Under the pieces are notes generated by a model. That model made no database searches, was not told where the DNA came from, and worked only from the letters and a program-made list of their open reading frames with translations. From Bdellovibrionales bacterium RIFOXYC1_FULL_37_79 (GTDB taxonomy: Bacteria > Bdellovibrionota > Bacteriovoracia > Bacteriovoracales > Bacteriovoracaceae), in NCBI GenBank assembly GCA_001770015.1, contig MEQB01000067.1, forward strand, positions 1 through 64,000: a stretch of DNA of 64,000 nt, read 5' to 3'. A program made the translations under genes and the position numbers. Shown here in pieces: positions 59,801 through 64,000 of this stretch (its first letter is position 1; each line of letters opens with the position of its first letter).

Positions 59801-62597
59801 GAGAGCACATGAATATTGGGGAACTAAACAGCTGATCGTCGATTTGGTTATCTTAGTTGAAAGTGCTAATTCATATTATCAAGATCTTTATAAAGCTTTA
59901 AAAATCATGGTTCGTAAGCATTTTGCTATATCAGGTTCATATCTTCCCCAATTAAAAGGAAAGATCTTTATTTTACATGCCGATGTAATTACTTTACAAG
60001 AGCAAAATCTTTTAAAATCAGTTGCCAGAGCAGTGCTGGTGGCAGGTCAAGGTAGTCTTTTTGAACAAGTCAAACGAATTAAAATTAAAATTGATCATAA
60101 GAATGAAAAAGCTCCTTTGATGCAGCTAAAAGACAGATTTTTATCATATAATATTGCAGTTCCCAAGCTTGAATTTTATAACGGCCTTGGTGGATTTTCA
60201 TCAGAAGGAACTGAATATGTCATTTGTCTTAAAAATGGCCAAAGAACTCCAGCTCCTTGGATTAATGTCATTGCAAATCCCGAATTTGGGTTTCATGTTT
60301 CTGAAAGTGGTGCTGGTTTTTCATGGTCAATAAATAGCAGGGAAAATCAAATTACACCGTGGTCAAACGATCCAGTATGTGATCCCACCGGAGAATGTTT
60401 TTATATTTACGACGCAGACACTGGTTATGTCTGGAGTCCAACGACTGCGCCGATTCGGATTGAAGAAGCTAAGTACGTTATATCTCATGGCCAAGGTTAC
60501 AGTCGGTTTGAACTGATTTATCAAGGTATTCAAACAACACTCACTCAATTTGTGCATTGGAGTGAACCTGTAAAAATTTCTAAACTAGTTATAAAAAATT
60601 ATACAAATAGAAGGCGAACACTTTCGGTCTATGGCTATGTTGAGTGGGTACATGGTTTTTCAAGGTCGGCGAATGCCCCTTTTATAGTGACTGAAAAAGA
60701 TGAAAGTACCGAGGCTATTTTTTCCTACAATCCTTCTAATGCGGAATTTGGAAAACGAATATCGTTTGCAACTTTTGTGGGTGGTAATGATTCATTTACT
60801 TGTGATCGCACTGAATTTATTGGTAGAAACAAGACCAAGCAAAAACCCTCGGCAATTGTGAATAATAAAATACTATTAAAAAAAACCGGAGCAGGGATGG
60901 ATCCGTGTGCAGCCTTACAAAAAAAAGTTGTTCTGGAAGCAGGCCAGGAAATTACAATTATTTTTCTTTTAGGTCAAACCGATAGTAGAGAAAATTCTCA
61001 GGCATTAATTAAGAAAATTGATTTACCAACCATTAATACGGCCTTTTTTGATGTTCAAAAGGAATGGAACAAAATATTAGGCAAGATCCAAGTTGAAACT
61101 CCTGATATGTCGATGAATATTATGCTAAACAGATGGCTTTTATATCAGACAACAGTATGTCGTATGTGGGCCCGTGGTGCTTTTTATCAATCAGGTGGGG
61201 CGTACGGCTTTAGAGATCAACTTCAAGATTCTTTAGCGCTGATTTGGGCAAGACCTGAAATTACCAGAGGACAGATTCAAAGAGCATCAGCTCGGCAGTT
61301 TAGTGAAGGAGATGTCCAGCATTGGTGGCATTCTCCATCGGGAAAAGGGGTGCGAACTCATTATTCCGATGATCTATTGTGGTTACCATTTGTAGTATCA
61401 CACTATATTGCCATAACCAAAGACCTTTCCATTTTAGATGAAAGTGTTTCCTTTTTAAAAGGCCAGCTTTTATTACCAGAGCAAGAGGATGCTTATTTTA
61501 CTCCTGAAGTCAGCACTGAAATGGGGTCAATTTATGAACATTGTGTCCGCGCCATCGATAAAAGCCTTGATGTGGGTGAGCACGGTCTTCCCTTGATGGG
61601 ATGCGGAGATTGGAATGATGGAATGAATCATGTTGGTGTTGGGGGAAAGGGGGAAAGTGTTTGGTTGGCGTGGTTTTTACAGACAAATTTAAACTCATTT
61701 TCTAAAATAGCAAGAGATCGTGGAGACTTTGAAAGATCGTCTGATTGGATTAAAAAATCATTACAATTAAAAATTGCAGTTGAAAAGGAAGGTTGGGATG
61801 GTGCTTGGTATCGCCGTGCCTATTTTGACGATGGGACACCACTTGGTTCTTCATTAAATGATGAGTGTCAAATTGATTCGATTGCCCAAACATGGGGAGT
61901 AATTTCACAAATGGCAGATTTGTCCCGTGCCCAATTGGCCATGAAGTCTGTCGATAAATTTTTAATCTATGCCACTAATAAACTGGCATTATTACTTTCT
62001 CCTCCCTTTGATAAAACTTTGCTCGATCCTGGTTACATAAAAGGTTATGTTCCAGGTATTAGGGAAAACGGTGGACAATATTCTCATGCGGCAATTTGGT
62101 GTGTACTGGCATACGCACAGCTCGGCCAAGGTCAAAAGGCAGTTGAACTTTTTACCATGTTAAATCCAATTAATCATAGCTCAAATCGTGCGGAAGCGTT
62201 TTGTTATAAAGTTGAACCATACGTCATGGCAGCAGATATTTATTCGCAAGCGCCTCACGTGGGACGAGGTGGATGGACCTGGTATACCGGTTCGTCAGCA
62301 TGGATGTATCGGGTTGGTATTGAAACAATTCTAGGATTTAAGCTTGCCGGAGATAAATTAGAGATTACTCCACAAATTCATCCTGAATGGAAGCAATATA
62401 AAATTTACTATTTATACGAACTAACCCAGTACGAAATTGAAGTACATAACCCTAAAGGTTTATCAAATGGATTATCAAAGGTGACATTGGATGGAAATAT
62501 TTTAAATGTCGGTCATTCTATTATTAATTTAGTGGATGATAAAATTAAACATAAGATAGTTATAGAATTAGATTTTAATCAGGTTGGTGGTGTATGA
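53859..62597 (+). CDS. ndvB: Cyclic beta-1,2-glucan synthase (NdvB/ChvB)
   Basis: A giant membrane enzyme of about 2900 aa, the usual size for the family. The start is uncertain: TTG 53844, ATG 53859 or ATG 53865, none with a clear ribosome site. Order: helical N-terminus; GT84 glycosyltransferase with VVTLDADTKLP (about residue 630) and IHRWTRGDWQLLPW (about 780) between membrane helices. Next is a glycoamylase-like segment (YDLFASEARLLSF, ASWSGSMFEYIMP; about 1370-1560). Two carbohydrate-binding/GH94 units follow, the last with the catalytic MGCGDWNDGMNHVG (about 2585). It makes, sizes and cyclises beta-1,2-glucan at the inner membrane for osmotic balance. Its stop overlaps the phospholipase start. 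Confidence 0.95.
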   Translation: MKMPLVFRKKNISKYSYLVFEDPIRSEIFSATHLERHGASLAEAQNVTLDPGRGVNISVKLIKNERLLRESYRIILKEIDEQRAITPAAEWLVDNFHIIEEQIKNIRFHLPLEYYWELPKLSVGPLIGYPRIYGIAWAFVAHNDSLFDLELLKRFVKSYQKVQPLTIGELWAISITIQIVMIENLRRIASRIVGSQTGRSLADKIADELLELNGNSTVIRPIDKIIKELNELPLCRSFAVQLIQRLRSQDTKVLPLLKWLDDRLLGHGISLDKIVMEEHASLTAANATVRNIITSMRLMSAFDWRPFFEEVSLVDEKFKDEPTYSRMDFITRDRYRHGLEKLARAASRPELFVAQLLLDKTKTIRNQCQNQVTEIDNKKADLGYYLISSGRYEFEHDIGVKITFLNQFLRWCITHAQLCYLGSIFVLTLLLLYFCSPTSLLWAIPGFFVALDISISLLNYITLGCLEPRHLPRLELASKIPSDLKTFVVVPTLFHDEADIIKQIDQLEVHYLSNPDGAVHFALLSDWTDADHETVSTDLTLLNMAFFKIKKLNLKYGLVNDGENRFYIFHRKRIWNEVENTWMGWERKRGKIHEFNLLLRGAKDTTFLDFADNYLKIPMKVRYVVTLDADTKLPKGSLNKLVGTLAHPLNQARFDTSTNCVKEGYGILQPRITSALPSTKDSTIFQRLYAGSCGIDPYTSVSSDVYQDLFGEGSYTGKGIYEVDVFEQALKGRIPENRILSHDLFEGIFARCGLISDVEFFEDYPSHSEVAQARIHRWTRGDWQLLPWICGREGKNISLISRWKMFDNLRRSLNPPLILFLLVLIFTTEIATVLPWILLILVNVGLPSFYPFFLKLISINNKNPLKQQFQVLFEFFHLGSGRFFLNIVFIPHHSGIYLDAILRTLFRLIISKRKLLEWTAAAQSTMLSSHNLGSFLNSMIKVQIFTSLLLIYVFNFHFNNFFLALGVAFFWLLSPFIAWQISIPASINKAAKALSKNDIILLRDSARKIWRFFTTFVTERENFLPPDNFQEDPNPVVAHRSSPTNFGLYLLSVMAARDFGWIGILDMVKRLELTLEHMQKLPRYNGHFYNWYETTNLQALEPRYISSVDNGNLAGHLLTLAQGCEEMLKRPVILTNSLIGIQDTFRLFKYTLSQLPDDKRILTVDRSHIIVAAFELETLLLTFFDRILDKDLFCNQLLIKAEALVDVVRTYMLESEDNENNEILNWAQMVNDEVKSHVLNYRQLIPWDIYSNFNEMIAFDKNRSALGQIPLGLLSSRCTEYAAYLRRLGNTSLSSDAISIIQALEFSASTCDNVSKKLIEIASICRHLINEMNFNLLYDKERKLFSIGLRVSENLLDTNHYDLFASEARLLSFVAIAKNDVDVSHWFRLNRSLVAVKKGAVLASWSGSMFEYIMPALVMNSPHASLLEQTNRLVVENQIKYAQQKSIPWGISESAYNIRDIHLTYQYSNFGIPALGFKRGLGKDLVIAPYATFLAAMINPMEAVYNLKQIQVLKGEGIYGFYESLDFTKERLPEGASQAVVKTYMAHHQGMSLVSIVNVLFDNLFCKRFHQEPIVKACELLLQERVPTDALTTKFRDNHAEVEHPSNNNETIDRHYYTPNTSVPRTHLLSNNQYVVMITTSGSGYSHFKNISITRWREDVTLDCLGSYIYFRDIHSQKIWSAGFQPTCAKPESYEVVFTEDRACITRVDNKILSRLEVFISPEDNVEIRRVTLTNNGLNVREIEITSYAEVVLNTQQADVVHSCFSNLFVQTEYCADVGCLIATRRPRSKNDESLWMAHVITADINSIGEIEYETDRARFIGRGRSLNNPVSIVDGRPLSNTVGAVLDPITSLRKRVIISSGATVYVTFSTIISSTREDVLRLADKYRDIATLKRASNLVWIQAKVVLHYLGIRPEEANLFQQLANRCLYMDTSLRPSGEVLKHNVLSINYLWHHGISGDNPIVLVRIDDIEDKGIIQQLLRAHEYWGTKQLIVDLVILVESANSYYQDLYKALKIMVRKHFAISGSYLPQLKGKIFILHADVITLQEQNLLKSVARAVLVAGQGSLFEQVKRIKIKIDHKNEKAPLMQLKDRFLSYNIAVPKLEFYNGLGGFSSEGTEYVICLKNGQRTPAPWINVIANPEFGFHVSESGAGFSWSINSRENQITPWSNDPVCDPTGECFYIYDADTGYVWSPTTAPIRIEEAKYVISHGQGYSRFELIYQGIQTTLTQFVHWSEPVKISKLVIKNYTNRRRTLSVYGYVEWVHGFSRSANAPFIVTEKDESTEAIFSYNPSNAEFGKRISFATFVGGNDSFTCDRTEFIGRNKTKQKPSAIVNNKILLKKTGAGMDPCAALQKKVVLEAGQEITIIFLLGQTDSRENSQALIKKIDLPTINTAFFDVQKEWNKILGKIQVETPDMSMNIMLNRWLLYQTTVCRMWARGAFYQSGGAYGFRDQLQDSLALIWARPEITRGQIQRASARQFSEGDVQHWWHSPSGKGVRTHYSDDLLWLPFVVSHYIAITKDLSILDESVSFLKGQLLLPEQEDAYFTPEVSTEMGSIYEHCVRAIDKSLDVGEHGLPLMGCGDWNDGMNHVGVGGKGESVWLAWFLQTNLNSFSKIARDRGDFERSSDWIKKSLQLKIAVEKEGWDGAWYRRAYFDDGTPLGSSLNDECQIDSIAQTWGVISQMADLSRAQLAMKSVDKFLIYATNKLALLLSPPFDKTLLDPGYIKGYVPGIRENGGQYSHAAIWCVLAYAQLGQGQKAVELFTMLNPINHSSNRAEAFCYKVEPYVMAADIYSQAPHVGRGGWTWYTGSSAWMYRVGIETILGFKLAGDKLEITPQIHPEWKQYKIYYLYELTQYEIEVHNPKGLSNGLSKVTLDGNILNVGHSIINLVDDKIKHKIVIELDFNQVGGV

Positions 62598-63358
62598 ATC
62601 TTGTGTTGCAGTTTTTGTTCATAGTTTCGATCATATCATTTTGGTCGACTGATCCAGCGAGAACTGAGGAAGTCAAATCTTCTCCCATCCGCTTGCAGCA
62701 GTATAAAACAATTTATTTTTTAACTGGAAAACCCGATACAAAAATTCAAATTAGTTTCAAGGTTCAGCTGATCAACAATTTTGACCTGTATTTTGCGTAT
62801 TCACAACTCATGATGTGGGATGTTTTTGAGCCCTCAGCACCTTTTAGGGATTTAAATTATAATCCAGATCTGTTTTATAGATTCTTTATAAAAAAAGAAT
62901 CGAATCGATGGATTGATTTGGGTATATTTGAACATGAATCAAATGGACGAGATGGTCGAAATTCCAGGGGATGGCATAGAACATACGTTTTATTTCATTC
63001 GACTCAAACAATGGGCGGACATAAAATTCTTTGGTCAATTAAATCTTGGTTTCCTTATTCGTATAAAAATTCAAACCCTGATTTGCCTAAGTATCGCGGG
63101 TTGTGGGAATTCCAAGTGACTGTAAGTAATTTGCTTCGATCTTTCTGGGGTGAAAATGAGTTAAATCTAAGGCTTTATCCTGGAGGTAATTCTTATCTTA
63201 ATCCTGTCGCTGGGGGACAGGAGATATTATTCATCAGTAAAACAAAAATGACCGCCTTTGCGCCAGAGTTTCTTATTGGATTTTTTCATGGTTACGGTGA
63301 AAATTTACTTGATTATGATAAAGATAGATTGGGTATAAGGGCAGGTTTAAGTTTTTAA
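62594..63358 (+). CDS. pldA: Outer-membrane phospholipase A (OMPLA-like)
   Basis: A 254-aa exported protein with a leader (MNLVLQFLFIVSIISFW...). The active-site signature FEHESNGRDGRNSRGWHRTY gives His114 and Ser116, spaced as in E. coli PldA (His142, Ser144). The triad Asn156 position is taken by His128 here. Barrel strands follow, and the C-terminus (GYGENLLDYDKDRLGIRAGLSF) matches the family and ends in Phe. It should cleave acyl chains of mis-localised phospholipids in the outer leaflet. Its ATG overlaps the ndvB stop, a strong sign of co-expression with glucan synthesis. Confidence 0.85.
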   Translation: MNLVLQFLFIVSIISFWSTDPARTEEVKSSPIRLQQYKTIYFLTGKPDTKIQISFKVQLINNFDLYFAYSQLMMWDVFEPSAPFRDLNYNPDLFYRFFIKKESNRWIDLGIFEHESNGRDGRNSRGWHRTYVLFHSTQTMGGHKILWSIKSWFPYSYKNSNPDLPKYRGLWEFQVTVSNLLRSFWGENELNLRLYPGGNSYLNPVAGGQEILFISKTKMTAFAPEFLIGFFHGYGENLLDYDKDRLGIRAGLSF

Positions 63359-63450
63359 TCATGAACATTGTTTAATTTTATGCTTGGTCTTTCTTCACTT
63401 TTAATATGCTAATTTCCATTTGTGAGATTATAACCAACCAGGGAGCATAA

Positions 63451-63684
63451 ATGAAAATTAAAAAAAGAACCGGCAGAGAAGAAGAGTTTTCAAGCAAAAA
63501 ATCCCATGATTCAATGATTAAGGCAGGTGCTAATGAAAAAACGGCAACCGCAATTGCAGATGGAATTAAAGCACATCCTGGAATTACGACCTTTGAGGTT
63601 CGTAAAGAAGTTTTAAAGAAACTTCAAAAACAAGCACCCAAGAGTGCAAAACAATTTGAAGAATTTAAAAAAACATCTTTTTAA
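63451..63684 (+). CDS. Stand-alone ATP-cone domain protein
   Basis: A 77-aa protein with GGGAG before the ATG. It is little more than one ATP-cone: KIKKRTGREEEFSSKKSHDSM, AGANEKTATAIADGI, ITTFEVRKEVLKKL and a C-terminal helix. In NrdR and ribonucleotide reductases this domain binds ATP/dATP. Here no zinc ribbon or reductase domain is attached, so it may be a free nucleotide sensor. Confidence 0.75.
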   Translation: MKIKKRTGREEEFSSKKSHDSMIKAGANEKTATAIADGIKAHPGITTFEVRKEVLKKLQKQAPKSAKQFEEFKKTSF

Positions 63685-63699
63685 GCGGATTGTCTAAAA

Positions 63700-63737
63700 T
63701 AATTTTTCCGAGGCAAATTCTGCCTTGGAAAAATTTT
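63700..63737. terminator. Bidirectional rho-independent terminator
   Basis: A 15-nt nearly perfect stem (AATTTTTCCGAGGCA and its complement) with an AATTC loop has T-rich tails on both strands. It separates the convergent ATP-cone and cardiolipin synthase genes. Confidence 0.85.
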
Positions 63738-63755
63738 TTATATTTTTATGGGGAT

Positions 63756-64000
63756 TTAGAGAAGAGGTGCCATAATTCTTCCAATGCCTTCAATGTAATT
63801 GGAACCAGTGTAATTTACAAAATGAGCCAGGCGGGTGGACTTGATAATCGGGTCAAACTGATCTTTTATCAATTGAACTTCATGTTTAGAGCTGAGAAGA
63901 ACCCCCACTTCATAGTTGTAAAGTAAGCTTCTCATGTCAAAATTAGCAGAACCAATAAGCGCAAATGTTTCATCAATGACAGTCAATTTTGAATGAAGCA
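63756..64000 (-). CDS. Phospholipase D family protein / cardiolipin synthase, C-terminal part
   Basis: The gene runs off the right edge; only the last 80 or so residues are present. LHSKLTVIDETFALIGSANFD-type sequence contains the second HxK(x)4D motif (His-Ser-Lys, Asp) and the following GSANFDMRS. NYEVGVLL and the C-terminal helices match bacterial cardiolipin synthases. It would join phosphatidylglycerol units at the inner membrane, a fit with the lipid- and envelope-related genes beside it. The N-terminal half, including membrane anchors, is not visible. Confidence 0.85.
   Translation of the reverse strand, partial: LHSKLTVIDETFALIGSANFDMRSLLYNYEVGVLLSSKHEVQLIKDQFDPIIKSTRLAHFVNYTGSNYIEGIGRIMAPLL

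Noticed and set aside
1-64000. CRISPR arrays, integrase with att sites, complete insertion sequences
   Set aside because: No regularly spaced direct repeats, transposase or integrase domains were found despite the accessory character of the left third.

Overview
The window is an AT-rich stretch of a Gram-negative bacterial chromosome. The evidence is outer-membrane barrels, an OMPLA-type phospholipase, lipoproteins with lipoboxes, LolA-like and FtsX-like parts and a cyclic beta-glucan synthase. The many short secreted proteins of unknown family together with anaerobe-type redox modules suggest a deltaproteobacterial or Bdellovibrionota-like organism. That is an inference, because no rRNA or other marker gene is present.

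Region 1 (1-17.7 kb) is accessory DNA with low gene density. It holds many small exported proteins, several starting with the same Met-Thr-Lys-Leu leader, and two secreted caspase-like (clan CD) cysteine peptidases. It also has a toxin-antitoxin pair with its own operator, a solitary RelA/SpoT synthetase, a tetraether-synthase-like radical SAM enzyme and a secreted trypsin-like protease. At least six genes here are decayed: an AbiEii toxin, a DUF4143 ATPase, a winged-helix antitoxin, a methyltransferase, a serine-hydrolase tail, and an XRE regulator broken at a C7 tract.

Region 2 (18.1-26.5 kb) is a compact operon: DUF134 regulator, DUF5320, radical SAM, a 622-aa fusion of two ferredoxin-containing MinD-type ATPases, two NifX/ORP-family proteins and a membrane VKOR-DsbA fusion. 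A hybrid histidine kinase and a single-domain response regulator follow. It resembles the Desulfovibrio orange-protein (Mo-Cu) gene set. Its function here is unproven.

Region 3 (26.5-33.1 kb) has poorly characterised genes and a third, very large secreted clan CD protein (1487 aa) followed by a lipoprotein.

Region 4 (33.1-39.2 kb) is an arsenic island on the minus strand. It has arsR-acr3-(arsC-arsM fusion), then a second arsR with an ArsP-like permease, ArsF-like, ArsG-like and rhodanese genes. Both arsR promoters carry palindromes over their core elements.

Region 5 (39.3-49.8 kb) starts with a Pls/PosA-type one-module peptide synthetase and a membrane acyltransferase. An operon follows: a CsoR-family repressor with altered metal ligands, an ABC ATPase and permease of the Lol/MacB type, a LolA-like carrier, an outer-membrane barrel and a permease split into two half-proteins.

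Region 6 (49.8-64 kb) is envelope and stress related: AsnA, UPF0114, a YqjD-YqjE-YqjK set, a tandem PRC-barrel protein, the 2917-aa cyclic beta-1,2-glucan synthase translationally coupled to an OMPLA phospholipase, a stand-alone ATP-cone protein, and the end of a cardiolipin synthase at the right edge. No rRNA, tRNA, CRISPR array or intact insertion sequence was recognised.
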